Assembly (NCBI RefSeq): GCF_004336745.1 | Contig: NZ_SJXD01000022.1 | Coordinates: forward strand, 186,001-250,000 | DNA length: 64,000 bases | Direction: 5' to 3' | From: Roseococcus sp. SYP-B2431 | GTDB taxonomy: Bacteria; Pseudomonadota; Alphaproteobacteria; Acetobacterales; Acetobacteraceae | Shown: one piece after another, positions 46,360 through 55,226 of the stretch | Layout: the number at the start of each line of letters is the position of its first letter | Position numbering within the stretch: the stretch's first letter is position 1 | Notes under the pieces: model-generated | Told to the model about the DNA's origin: nothing | Databases searched by the model: none | Seen by the model: only the letters and a program-made list of their open reading frames with translations | Position numbers and translations under genes: made by a program

Positions 46360-46935
46360 TCAGGCGGCCTTCTCGAACAGCTCCTGCGGCTTCAGGGCGT
46401 CTTCGCCCTTCGTCCAGTTGCAGGCGCAGAGCTCGTCGGTCTGCAGCGCGTCGAGGATGCGCAGCGTCTCCTGCGGGTTGCGGCCGACGTTCAGGCCGTT
46501 GATGCCCACATGCTGGATGACGCCGGCGGGATCGACGATGAAGGTGGCGCGCAGCGGAACGCCGGCGTCCTTGTCGAGAACGCCCAGCGCCGAGCTCAGC
46601 TCGCGCTTCACGTCGGCGAGCATCGGGATCGGCAGATCCCTCAGGTCGTCGTTGTGGATGCGCCAGTTGAGGTGCACGAACTCGCTGTCGGTGCTGACGC
46701 CGTAGCAGACGGTGTCACGGTCGGCGAATTCCCCGGACAGCTTGCCGAAGGCGGCGATCTCGGTCGGGCAGATGAAGGTGAAGTCCTTCGGCCAGAAGAA
46801 CACGACCTTCCACTGGCCGGGGTCGCTCTCGTTCGAGATCTGGGTGAAGGACTTGCCCGGGCCGCCCAGGCCCTCGGCGCCACCCTTGACGGCGGTCAGG
46901 TCGAAGCTCGGGAACTTGTCGCCAACGGTCAGCAT
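46360..46935 (-). CDS. ahpC: Peroxiredoxin AhpC (mycobacterial-type)
   Basis: This 191-residue two-Cys peroxiredoxin reduces organic peroxides and H2O2. The peroxidatic Cys lies in FFWPKDFTFICPTEIAAF and the resolving cysteines in the C-terminal ELCACNWTKGEDAL. The double Cys (CAC) and the overall sequence resemble M. tuberculosis AhpC more than enterobacterial AhpC. The ATG at 46935 (MLTVGDKFP) is the family start. The 216-bp gap to ahpD probably holds a second promoter or processing site. Regulation by OxyR or a related factor is likely in general but I see no clear binding site. Confidence 0.95.
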   Translation of the reverse strand: MLTVGDKFPSFDLTAVKGGAEGLGGPGKSFTQISNESDPGQWKVVFFWPKDFTFICPTEIAAFGKLSGEFADRDTVCYGVSTDSEFVHLNWRIHNDDLRDLPIPMLADVKRELSSALGVLDKDAGVPLRATFIVDPAGVIQHVGINGLNVGRNPQETLRILDALQTDELCACNWTKGEDALKPQELFEKAA

Positions 46936-47059
46936 GCAGTGTCTCTCCTGAGTGGTGTCTCTCGGACCGCATCGCTGCGTTCCTGTAGGACGATATGGCG
47001 GTGCAACATGCATTTTGCCAATGAATAGTTTTGGGCGTTATCATCGGATCGATCGATCA

Positions 47060-50000
47060 TTAGGCAGCAGGCAGAATGATTTGTCCGGACCCAATCAGCA
47101 TGGCGAGACGCGCCGCCACCGCCGGGGTCGCGCCCGCATCGAGGCCGAGCAGCCGGGTGATGCCGACCGCGAGTTCCTCCTCCGTCGCCCGGGGCTGCAC
47201 GCCGAGCAGAACCCTGGCCCCGGCGGCCACTTCGCCCGGATGAATCAGGGGCGGGCGACGGGTAAAGCCGGCGGCGGCGCGACGGTTCCGAGGGGTGATG
47301 GGCGCGACCTCCTCGGCGAACCAGAAGCCGCCCTCCTCGCGGGCGCCGTGGAGAAGCCTCGCCTCGTTGAGGGCGGCGGCGCAGGTCCTCGCGTCCGGTG
47401 CGGCGGGACCGAGGAGGAGGCGCAGGCGCTCGGCGACGGCATCGGGATGGATAGGCGCCTCGGTGGCGATGATGGCGGCGACGAGTTGGCCCAGCTCCGC
47501 CCGGTTCGCCGGCGGCTTTTCCATCGCGGCCTCCCGATAGGGCGCAGCGAGTCCGGGATCGGCGGCGACGTCCGGCGCGGCGGGGGCCGCGAGGCCGAGG
47601 GGGAGGCGCAGCCGCGCCCGGGCCGCCTCGGGCTGATTGAGCCAGTCCAGCGTCCAGCTCCGCGCCAGCTTCCAGCCCATCCCCTCCAGCGCCGCCTGGC
47701 GCCCCCGGTCGCGGTCGCGTGCGCAGCGAAGGGCGGACCAGCCCGGCCCGTCCAGCTCGATGCCCAGCTCGAAGCCCTCCTGGCCCCGCGCGGCGACATC
47801 GAGGAAGAGTCCGGACGACCCCAGCTGCGGCACGGCCACGCGTCCTGATTCGGTCACGAGCCCGCCGATCAACGCGCCGATCGGCGAGGCCTGGCCCGCT
47901 TCCACGTCCCGTGAAGCGGCGCCGGCAGCGAAGGACAGGAAGGTCTTGAGCGCGCTTTCGCCGCCCACGCCGTCGCTCCGCGAGAGATCGATGTCGTCGG
48001 CCGTGATGTCGCTGAAGACGATGCAGCGCTTCTTGGCCCGTGTGATGAGGACGTTGAGCCGCCTCTCCCCGCCCTCGGCCGAAACCGGGCCGAAGTTCAT
48101 GCGAAGGTTCTCGCCCGCGGTCCGCGCAAAGCCGACGCAGATCATGATCGCGTCGCGCTCGTCGCCCTGCACGTTCTCCAGGTTCTTGACGAAGAAGGGC
48201 TCCTGCGGATGGCCCGTGAAGAAGCCTTCCGTGTCCGGGGCGGCGGCCCGTGCCGCCTCGACCGCATCGAGCAGGAGGTCGCGCTGCCGCTCCGAGAAGG
48301 CGGCGACGCCCAGCGTGTCGTCCGGCGTTTCCCTCGCATGGCGAAGGACGGCATTGGCAACCTCCTCTGCCTGCTTGCGATAGCCGGCATCGTTGGCGTC
48401 CACGTCCAGCCGCACCAGCGAAAGCCCGAGCGCCGGGCTGCGCGGCCGCGGCGAGGGCAGCACCAGCAGGCGGCCGCCGTAGAACTCCGCATTGGAGGTG
48501 GCGATCAGGCTCTCGTGCCGGCTGCGGTAATGCCAGCGCAGCATGGCCGAGGGAATGCCCCGCGCATTTGCGAGGCCGAGGACGCTCTCGACGTCCCGCG
48601 CCGCCAGCCCCGCGTCCTCCCCCGGCGCCTCCTCCGCGTCGTTCTCGGTCATGCGCTGGAAGAAGCGCGTGGGCGGCATCTGCCGGTCGTCGCCGACCAC
48701 CACGACCTGACTGGCGCGGGTGATGGCGCCCAGGGCGTCGACCGGCTCGATCTGGCTGGCCTCGTCCATGACCAGCAGGTCGAAGACCGGAAATCCCGGC
48801 GCCGTCGCGTGATGCGGATTGGCGAGGAACTGGGCGACCGTCAGCGGGCTCAGCATGAAGATGGGCTTGGCCTTGCGGATGAGCGGCGCGGCGCGCGTCA
48901 TCAGCATGCGGATCGGCGCATGGCCGCGCTTGCGCTCGAACTCGCCGCGCAGGAAGGCCAGCGAGGCCCCCTCCTCGCCCTGCCGCAGCGCGGCCAGCCG
49001 TTCGGCATGCCTCGCGGCGGCCTCGCCGCGGGCGAGGCGGACGCGGGCGGCATCGGCCTCACGGAAATCCGCGACAAGCCGGTCGGCGGCAGCCCCGTCG
49101 AAGGCGGCAAGCTCGGGATGCTGGCGCATCGCGACGCGGAACAGGGCCTCGAGCGCGGCGTAGTCCAGCGCGGCCTCCGCATCGCCGGGCGCGACGGCGC
49201 CGGATTCCAGGGCCTGCGCGAGCGGCGCCAGCGCGGGCTCGGCGGCCATGGCGCGGGACCAGCCCTGCCAGGGCGCCAGCGCCTCCGGCTCGGCGGCCAT
49301 GGCGGCCAGGCGCTCGGCCAGGGCGGCGAAGGTCTCGGGGGCCTCGAGACCCGTGGCGTCGCGGACCGCGCTCCAGGCCGCCAGCGCGTCGCGCTGGGCC
49401 GGCGTGACGGGGGGCGCGTCGAAGGCCTCGCGATGCGTCTCGAACCAGCCGAGGCGCTCGGCGAGCGTCGCCTCGTCCGGACCCTCGCCGAGTCGGGCCA
49501 GCGCCGCCTGGGCGGCGAGCAGGGCCTCGAGCGCGCCGGCATCCTCGGGATCGCGGATCGCGGCGGCGATGACGGCCTTCGCCTCGCGCCGCGCCCCGTC
49601 GAGGAAGCCGAAGATCCCGCCGGGCTGGGCCAGCGTGCCGCGCGCGGCGGCCAGCCCCGGCGCATGCAGTGCGCCAGGAAGGAAGCGCGGCTCCACCCGC
49701 GCCGCCGCGACATGGCGGAGGTCGGCCTGGCGGGCCCTGGCCGCTTCGACTTCACTTGGCTGGATCGGCGCCGCGGCGCGCAGGGCTTCGGCCGCCAGCG
49801 CCTGCCCGGCTTCGGCGATGCGGCCTGGCGTGGCGGCCAGTGCGCGGATGTAGCGCGGCAGCTCGGCCTGGAACCGGGCCGCCGCGACGGCATCCAGCGC
49901 GGGCGACACGCCGCGCCATGGACTGCGCGCGCCGGCGCTGTTCGCCGCGAGCTCACGCGCGCTCGAGCGCAGGCCGCGCAGCCGCGCCGCGTCCCAGTCG

Positions 50001-51352
50001 GAAGCGTCCAGCCGGAAGGGCGGCGGCGCGGCGCCCGAGGCGCGCAGCGCGGCCAGCTGCGCGATCACCTCCTGCACGGTCACGCCCGTCCCGCCCACGG
50101 CATCGCGCATGGCGGCCGCGTGGCGGTTCAGCCGCCCGCGCAGGTCGCCGAGGCGCTGCACCGCCGCCTCACGCTGCGGCGCCTGCGGCGGCGGGAGCGC
50201 GAGGGTCGCGCGTAGCTCGTCCAGCACGGCCCGCTTGGAGGGCTTCTCGCCGTGCAGCTCCAGCACGGCCGCGCCGAGACCCAGATTGTCCAGCCGCCGC
50301 CTCACCACCTCCAGCGCCGCCGATTTCTCGGCGACGAAAAGCACGCTTCGCCCGTCCAGCACGGCCTGGGCCAGGATGTTCACGATCGTCTGGCTCTTGC
50401 CGGTGCCCGGCGGGCCCTGGATCACGAGGCTATGGCCGCGGCGCACGGCCTCCGCGGCCAGGGCCTGGCTGCCATCGACCTCCACCACATGGTCCAGCCG
50501 CTCGACCGGGATGGCAGCGTCCACATCGGCATCGTCCGCGAAGGGCGGCGGCTCGGCCGGCGGCGCCAGGGGGTCGAGCAGGCGGCGCAGCGGCGCGTGC
50601 TCCAGCAGGCCCGGATGCGCGACGGGGTCCAGATCGCGCCACATCAGGAACTTCGCAAAGGCGAAGAGGCCGAGGGCCAGGGCGTCCGCCTCGACTCGCC
50701 AGTCCACGCGTCCGGCGACGGCGACGGCGACCTTCTCCCGCCAGCCCTCGGCCGTGAATTCCGGCAGGGCTATGCCGAAATCGGCGGAGAGCTTCTCCCG
50801 AAGGGACAGGTTCTCGACCATCTCTTCAGGATTGCCGCGCAGCCGGTAGCGGCTGCTCACGCCGTCGCGCTCCAGCGTCACCGGAACCAGGGCGAGCGGC
50901 GCCGACCGCTCCGTCTCCGGCGTGGCCGGATCGCGCCAGACAAGTCCGCCCACGGCCAGGTAGAGGCTGGCCACGCCGCTCTCCTCGCGGGCGCTGCGGG
51001 CATCCGCCATCAGGTCGCGCAGGCGCCGCGCGAGCTCCTCGGGCGTCAGGGCGACGCGGAGGTTGGTGTCGTTCCGCCACTCCTCGCGGGTCGCGCCGGC
51101 ATCGGCGACGACCACGCCCTCGGCGCGCCGGCGGCCGCGCGTTCCGCCCGGCTTCAGCTCGGCGGCCTGCGCGGCCTCGAATCCGAAGGGTTTTCCGGCC
51201 GCCAGCTGCGCCAGGACGAAGCCCGCATCCTCCTCGCCGATGCGGATCACGCCGCGCGCCCGGCCCTGCGCCGGCAGGCTCAGCAGACGGTTGCGCGTCG
51301 AGAGGTCGATCAGGGCACGGCGGGCCTGCTGCAGCGTCTCGATAAGGCTCAT
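47060..51352 (-). CDS. DUF4011/DUF3320-type SF1 helicase with MTES_1575-like nuclease domain
   Basis: This 1,430-residue protein has an N-terminal DUF4011-like domain (ALIDLSTRNRLLSLP, residues about 1-250). An SF1 helicase core is split around a long helical insert: Walker A IQGPPGTGKSQT (about 312-322), DEASQ Walker B (about 860), and the motif RWHYRSRHESLI. The VSR/MTES_1575-like endonuclease (about 1140-1220) has FLDVAARGQEGFELGIELDG with the D...ExD metal residues and the ARDRDRGRQAALEGMGWKLARSWTLDW tail. Two C-terminal DUF3320-like winged segments follow (each with IHP). The first Glu usual in this nuclease family is not seen. It looks like a DNA-processing or anti-phage protein; COG1112-like helicases occur in defence systems such as Mokosh. 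The ATG at 51352 is preferred. Confidence 0.88.
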   Translation of the reverse strand: MSLIETLQQARRALIDLSTRNRLLSLPAQGRARGVIRIGEEDAGFVLAQLAAGKPFGFEAAQAAELKPGGTRGRRRAEGVVVADAGATREEWRNDTNLRVALTPEELARRLRDLMADARSAREESGVASLYLAVGGLVWRDPATPETERSAPLALVPVTLERDGVSSRYRLRGNPEEMVENLSLREKLSADFGIALPEFTAEGWREKVAVAVAGRVDWRVEADALALGLFAFAKFLMWRDLDPVAHPGLLEHAPLRRLLDPLAPPAEPPPFADDADVDAAIPVERLDHVVEVDGSQALAAEAVRRGHSLVIQGPPGTGKSQTIVNILAQAVLDGRSVLFVAEKSAALEVVRRRLDNLGLGAAVLELHGEKPSKRAVLDELRATLALPPPQAPQREAAVQRLGDLRGRLNRHAAAMRDAVGGTGVTVQEVIAQLAALRASGAAPPPFRLDASDWDAARLRGLRSSARELAANSAGARSPWRGVSPALDAVAAARFQAELPRYIRALAATPGRIAEAGQALAAEALRAAAPIQPSEVEAARARQADLRHVAAARVEPRFLPGALHAPGLAAARGTLAQPGGIFGFLDGARREAKAVIAAAIRDPEDAGALEALLAAQAALARLGEGPDEATLAERLGWFETHREAFDAPPVTPAQRDALAAWSAVRDATGLEAPETFAALAERLAAMAAEPEALAPWQGWSRAMAAEPALAPLAQALESGAVAPGDAEAALDYAALEALFRVAMRQHPELAAFDGAAADRLVADFREADAARVRLARGEAAARHAERLAALRQGEEGASLAFLRGEFERKRGHAPIRMLMTRAAPLIRKAKPIFMLSPLTVAQFLANPHHATAPGFPVFDLLVMDEASQIEPVDALGAITRASQVVVVGDDRQMPPTRFFQRMTENDAEEAPGEDAGLAARDVESVLGLANARGIPSAMLRWHYRSRHESLIATSNAEFYGGRLLVLPSPRPRSPALGLSLVRLDVDANDAGYRKQAEEVANAVLRHARETPDDTLGVAAFSERQRDLLLDAVEAARAAAPDTEGFFTGHPQEPFFVKNLENVQGDERDAIMICVGFARTAGENLRMNFGPVSAEGGERRLNVLITRAKKRCIVFSDITADDIDLSRSDGVGGESALKTFLSFAAGAASRDVEAGQASPIGALIGGLVTESGRVAVPQLGSSGLFLDVAARGQEGFELGIELDGPGWSALRCARDRDRGRQAALEGMGWKLARSWTLDWLNQPEAARARLRLPLGLAAPAAPDVAADPGLAAPYREAAMEKPPANRAELGQLVAAIIATEAPIHPDAVAERLRLLLGPAAPDARTCAAALNEARLLHGAREEGGFWFAEEVAPITPRNRRAAAGFTRRPPLIHPGEVAAGARVLLGVQPRATEEELAVGITRLLGLDAGATPAVAARLAMLIGSGQIILPAA

Positions 51353-51356
51353 GATG

Positions 51357-51470
51357 TCATCCCAGGGCCCGCCGCAGGCGGCTTTCCTTGTGACCATACC
51401 CCTGCCCCGGCCGCGCCAGCAGCTCCTCCGGCAGGCGGTGCCCGCGCAGCGCGGCATGTGAGGCGTCCAT
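51357..51470 (-). CDS. Possible 37-residue ORF upstream of the helicase
   Basis: A 37-codon frame (MDASHAALRGHRLPEELL and on to KESRLRRALG) ends 4 bp before the helicase start. It has no clear Shine-Dalgarno sequence and no known domain. Its position in front of the helicase on the same strand is its only support. It could be a translated leader or chance. Confidence 0.25.
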   Translation of the reverse strand: MDASHAALRGHRLPEELLARPGQGYGHKESRLRRALG

Positions 51471-51487
51471 CGCGATGCTGCCGCGGA

Positions 51488-51646
51488 TCAGCGACGGCGA
51501 ATGAGGGCGGCGGCGAGGACGGCGACGGCGATGATGAGGACCGTCATCATCCCCTGGACCACCGAGTAGTTCGGGGCGTCGGGCGCCACGAACCAGGCGG
51601 CGATGCCGCCCCCGGCGAGAAGCGCGATGCGGACGAGCCAGGCCAT
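51488..51646 (-). CDS. Small two-pass membrane protein
   Basis: This is a predicted 52-residue inner-membrane protein with two hydrophobic segments (VRIALLAGGGIAAWFVA and QGMMTVLIIAVAVLAAAL) and a basic C-terminus (IRRR). The ATG at 51646 has an excellent Shine-Dalgarno sequence (GGAGG, 6 nt upstream). It lies 135 bp before the helicase on the same strand. Many alphaproteobacteria encode such short membrane proteins of unknown function; whether it works with the helicase is unknown. Confidence 0.55.
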   Translation of the reverse strand: MAWLVRIALLAGGGIAAWFVAPDAPNYSVVQGMMTVLIIAVAVLAAALIRRR

Positions 51647-51796
51647 GGGATACCTCCGGCGGGATTCTGCCACGCGCCTTTCGGAGATGCCATGCTTCCC
51701 ATGAGGGGAGCTTCTGGCCAGGGCTGCCAGAGGACCGGCGGTCCCATGCCGCATCCGCCACGGCCAGGCGGCGAGCGGCGGCGTCAACAAGCGGAA

Positions 51797-51830
51797 CAAA
51801 AAACGCCCCGGAGATGTCTCTCCGGGGCGT
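51797..51830 (-). terminator. Rho-independent terminator of the tctC-tctB-tctA operon
   Basis: A perfect 12-bp stem (arms 51803-51814 and 51819-51830), loop GACA on the minus strand, is followed by a run of T (TTTTTTGTT) on the minus strand. It lies 24 bp past the tctA stop. Confidence 0.95.
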
Positions 51831-51854
51831 TGCAGGCCAGCGACGGTGCGTCTG

Positions 51855-53357
51855 CTATTCCGCCATCGCCTTTTCCTTGCCCTTCCGGATCGTCGGCAGG
51901 GCCATCAGGATCAGCGCAAAGGCCGCGATCCCCAGCATGGTCGCCGAGATCGGGCGCTGGATGAAGACCGACCAGTCGCCGCGGCTCAGCAGCATGGCCC
52001 GGCGCAGGTGTTCCTCCATCATCGGCCCCAGCACGAAGCCGATCAGCAGCGGGGCCGGCTCCATCTTCAGCTTGTTGCAGACGTAGCCGAACACGGTGAA
52101 CAGGACCGTCATGTAGACGTCGAACACGTTGTTGTTCAGCGAGTACACGCCGATGCAGCAGAAGACCAGGATCGAGGGGTAGAGGAAGCGATAGGGCACC
52201 TGCAGCAGCTTCACCCACATGCCGATCATCGGCAGGTTGATGACGAGCAGCATCAGGTTGCCGAGCCACATCGAGGCGATGAGGCCCCAAAAGAGGTCCG
52301 GCTGCGCCTCGACCATGCGCGGGCCCGGCTGGATGCCCTGGATGATCAGCGCGCCGACCATCAGCGCCATCACGGCGTTGGACGGAATGCCGAGCGTCAG
52401 CAGCGGGATGAAGCTGGTCTGCGCCGCCGCGTTGTTGGCGGCCTCGGGACCGGCGACGCCCTCGATGGCGCCCTGGCCGAAGAGGTGCTTACCGCGCGAG
52501 ACCTTGCGCTCCATCATATAGGAGCCGAAGGCCGCGAGGGAGGCGCCGCCGCCGGGCAGGATACCGAGGAAGCTGCCCACGACCGTGCCGCGAAGCACCG
52601 ACGGCGTGGCCCGCTTGAACTCCTCCTTCGTCAGCCAGAGCTGGCCGACCTTGGTGCTGAGAACCGAGCGCGATTCGGGCCGCTCGAGGTTGAGGATGAT
52701 CTCCGCGATGCCGAACATGCCCATGGCGATGGGCACGAAGCCGATGCCGTCCGAGAGCTCGGGAATGCCGAAGGTGAAGCGCTGCTGGCCCGTCTGGACA
52801 TCGGTGCCGACGAGGCCGAGGGCGACGCCGAGCACCACCATGCCGACGGCCTTCACGATCGAGCCCTGCGCGAGCACGCAGGCAATGATGAGGCCCAGGA
52901 GCATCAGGGAGAAGTAGTCCGCCGGGCCGAAGCTGAGCGCGACCTGCGTCAGCATGGGTCCGGACGCCGCGACCAGGATGGTGGCGACGGTGCCCGCGAA
53001 GAACGAGCCGAGCGCCGCCGTGGCCAGGGCCGCGCCGGCGCGGCCGTTGCGGGCCATCTTGTAGCCTTCGAGGGTCGTGACGACGGACGACACCTCGCCC
53101 GGAAGGTTCAGCAGGATGGCCGTCGTGGAGCCGCCGTACTGCGCGCCGTAATAGATGCCGGCGAGCATGATGATGGCGGTCGTCGCCGGGAGGCCGAAGG
53201 TGATCGGCAGCAGCAGGGAGATCGTCGCCACCGGGCCGATGCCGGGCAGAACGCCGATGGCGGTGCCGATCAATGCGCCCAGAAGGGCGAAGCTGAGATT
53301 CTGGAAACTGATGGCGACGCCAAAGCCATGCAGCAGGTTGCTAATGAGAAGTTCCAT
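51855..53357 (-). CDS. tctA: Tripartite tricarboxylate transporter large permease, TctA family
   Basis: This 500-residue inner-membrane protein with about 12 segments is the large permease of a TTT uptake system. It has the family's GVLPGIGPVATISLLLPITFGLP N-terminal region, YGGSTTAILLNLPGEVSSVVT and the internal repeat GILPGGGASLAAFGSYMMERKVS. It is the last gene of the tctC-tctB-tctA operon. Substrates of such systems include citrate, aromatic acids and other carboxylates; the adjoining hydrolase genes suggest an amide or N-acyl compound. Confidence 0.95.
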   Translation of the reverse strand: MELLISNLLHGFGVAISFQNLSFALLGALIGTAIGVLPGIGPVATISLLLPITFGLPATTAIIMLAGIYYGAQYGGSTTAILLNLPGEVSSVVTTLEGYKMARNGRAGAALATAALGSFFAGTVATILVAASGPMLTQVALSFGPADYFSLMLLGLIIACVLAQGSIVKAVGMVVLGVALGLVGTDVQTGQQRFTFGIPELSDGIGFVPIAMGMFGIAEIILNLERPESRSVLSTKVGQLWLTKEEFKRATPSVLRGTVVGSFLGILPGGGASLAAFGSYMMERKVSRGKHLFGQGAIEGVAGPEAANNAAAQTSFIPLLTLGIPSNAVMALMVGALIIQGIQPGPRMVEAQPDLFWGLIASMWLGNLMLLVINLPMIGMWVKLLQVPYRFLYPSILVFCCIGVYSLNNNVFDVYMTVLFTVFGYVCNKLKMEPAPLLIGFVLGPMMEEHLRRAMLLSRGDWSVFIQRPISATMLGIAAFALILMALPTIRKGKEKAMAE

Positions 53358-53379
53358 GGTCGCTTTCCCTATCCCGCTC

Positions 53380-53982
53380 TCAAACCTGCGGCCACAGATT
53401 CACGCGGATATCCAGCTCGTAGATGAATACCCAGTAGCACAGCACGAGAAGGAAGATCGTGAGCCCGACCACGCCCCTCTTGGTGTGCGTGTGCTCAGCG
53501 AGGCAGCTCGCGATGATCAGGCCGGTCAGCGCGGCGAAGAAGCCCGCCTGCTCGAGCAGCAGCCCGAAGATGCAGACCGAGGCGCAGATGATCGCCAGGA
53601 TCTTCCAACCAGCGGAAAAGGCCATGACGGTGAAGCCGACCAGAATGCCCAGCCCGACCCCATTGTAGGTCTGGCCGAAGAAGCTCCAGATCGATGGGGA
53701 GATCTTCCACGCGATCACGCCGGCGAGGATGCCGCCCACCAAGGTGCCCACGTCCAGCCCGGTCCATCTCTCGAGCGGGTCGGGACCACTGGCCAGGGCG
53801 ACGAGGCACACGATCAGACCGAGGCCGGCCTGGATCCAGAATACCAGCATCGGCATGTAGCCCGGACCCATGCGGCGCGCGGTGCCGAGGCTATGGTCCA
53901 TGTTCAGATACAGGCCGGCAAGGGCGACGACGATCAGGAAAATTCCCGACGCCATGTCCTTTCCATTCAATTTCAACTTCAT
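53380..53982 (-). CDS. tctB: Tripartite tricarboxylate transporter small permease, TctB family
   Basis: This 200-residue membrane protein with four to five segments (MASGIFLIVVALAGLYL, MLVFWIQAGLGLIVCLVAL, GLGILVGFTVMAFSAGWKILAIICASVCIFGLLLEQAGFF) fits the small permease TctB. The ATG at 53982 (MKLKLNGKDMASG) fits the first membrane helix. It sits between tctC (91 bp upstream) and tctA (22 bp downstream). Sequence conservation in TctB is low, so position and membrane pattern carry much of the assignment. Confidence 0.9.
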   Translation of the reverse strand: MKLKLNGKDMASGIFLIVVALAGLYLNMDHSLGTARRMGPGYMPMLVFWIQAGLGLIVCLVALASGPDPLERWTGLDVGTLVGGILAGVIAWKISPSIWSFFGQTYNGVGLGILVGFTVMAFSAGWKILAIICASVCIFGLLLEQAGFFAALTGLIIASCLAEHTHTKRGVVGLTIFLLVLCYWVFIYELDIRVNLWPQV

Positions 53983-54073
53983 AAATCCCTCACTCCCCGC
54001 CTCGGGCCGGCAACTTCCGGCATTTCGACTAAACTGCCAAGCGGCAACCGCAAATCCGTTCAAATCTTACGAA

Positions 54074-55048
54074 TCAGTCAGGTCTCGCGCCAGTTTCGCG
54101 AACCAGGGGGCCCCATAGCGCGACCTCCGAAGCCACGAAAGCGGCATATTCCTCAGGCGAGAAACGGCCCGGGGAACCACCGATCTCCGCGAAGCGCATT
54201 CGCGTCGAATCACTGTCCAGGATCGTGCCGACCTCGCGGGCGAGGCGGTCCACGATCGGCCGCGGCAGATTGGCCGGGCCGGAAAGGCCGAACCAGCTGC
54301 TGGCGACCACGTCGTAGCCCTGCTCGCGGAAGGTCGGCACGTTTGGAAAAGAAGGGTGGCGCTCGGCGCTGCTCATGGCGACCGCCGTCACGCTGCCCTG
54401 CCGGATATGCGCCGCCGCCGAAGGCAGGCTGTCGCTCATCAGCGGCACCTGGCCGCCGATCACGGCCGTCATCGCCGGGCCCGCCCCGCGAAAGGGAATG
54501 TGGTTGATCTCGCGCCCGAGCAGCCCGCCCATCTTCACGATCAGCAGGTGGTTGGAGGAGCCTGAGCCGCTGCTGGCCATGTCGAGGCCGCGCTGGCGAT
54601 GCAGCCGCGCGAGGTCGGCCAGGTTCGCGATGCCCGTCCGCGGATTCGCCACGAAGACGGAGGGGTTCAGCGTCAGCAGCGCGATATGGGAGAAGTCGCG
54701 CAAGGGGTCGTAGCGAATGTTGCCGTAGAGCGTCGGCGAGATCGCGTGGCTCGCGATGTTGGACAGGACCAGCGTATGTCCATCCGGCGGGGCTTGCGCG
54801 ACGAGGAGGCTGCCCACCGTTGCGCCGGCGCCGGGCCGGTTCTCGACGATGATCGGCTGACCGAGCTTTTCCTGTAGCGGCGTGGCGACGAGGCGCGCGA
54901 CCAGGTCGGTGGTTCCGCCGGGCGCGAAGGGCACCACAAGGCGGATGGGCTGGGACGGCCAGGCGGGCGCGGCGCCCTGCGCACGCGCAAGGACAGGCAG
55001 CGCGAGGCTACCCCCCAGGATCGCGCGGCGACGCCACGTCTGGACCAT
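54074..55048 (-). CDS. tctC: TctC/Bug-type solute-binding protein
   Basis: This 324-residue periplasmic protein has a signal peptide (RRRAILGGSLALPVLARAQG, twin-arginine-like RRR) and the Bug fold: WPSQPIRLVVPFAPGGTTDLVARLVATPLQEKLGQPIIVENRPGAGATVGS, then NHIPFRGAGPAMTAVIGGQVPL and HPSFPNVPTFREQG. These bind the ligand in a cleft and deliver it to TctAB. The ATG at 55048 is chosen over a TTG at 55060. It is the first gene of the transporter operon and is divergent from the amidohydrolase gene. Confidence 0.94.
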   Translation of the reverse strand: MVQTWRRRAILGGSLALPVLARAQGAAPAWPSQPIRLVVPFAPGGTTDLVARLVATPLQEKLGQPIIVENRPGAGATVGSLLVAQAPPDGHTLVLSNIASHAISPTLYGNIRYDPLRDFSHIALLTLNPSVFVANPRTGIANLADLARLHRQRGLDMASSGSGSSNHLLIVKMGGLLGREINHIPFRGAGPAMTAVIGGQVPLMSDSLPSAAAHIRQGSVTAVAMSSAERHPSFPNVPTFREQGYDVVASSWFGLSGPANLPRPIVDRLAREVGTILDSDSTRMRFAEIGGSPGRFSPEEYAAFVASEVALWGPLVRETGARPD

Positions 55049-55067
55049 CCGAACTCCCAACCACGAC

Positions 55068-55137
55068 CGAACTTTGTCTGTTCGGCAGACATTCTTGGCT
55101 CTCGGCTATGGCATGCCGTTAAGCTTGCTGCAAGCTT
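55068..55137. promoter_or_regulatory. Divergent control region of tctC and the amidohydrolase operon
   Basis: The 178-bp gap holds several inverted repeats: CCGAAC-N7-GTTCGG near 55068-55086, GGCATGCC near 55110-55117, and AAGCTTGCTGCAAGCTT (55121-55137; 7-bp arms around CTG). The last is the best candidate operator, of the size bound by GntR-type dimers. No regulator gene is in the cluster. Confidence 0.45.
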
Positions 55138-55226
55138 TGTGGCGCTCCGAAGGCACGTGTCTGGACAGGTCGGAACCGGGCGCCGAGGATGGTTGCATCG
55201 AAGCACCACCCCTGCGGAAGCCCTCC

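Noticed and set aside
55068-55086. LexA box in the tctC upstream region
   Set aside because: GAAC-N7-GTTC is an inverted, not direct, arrangement, unlike the alphaproteobacterial box.
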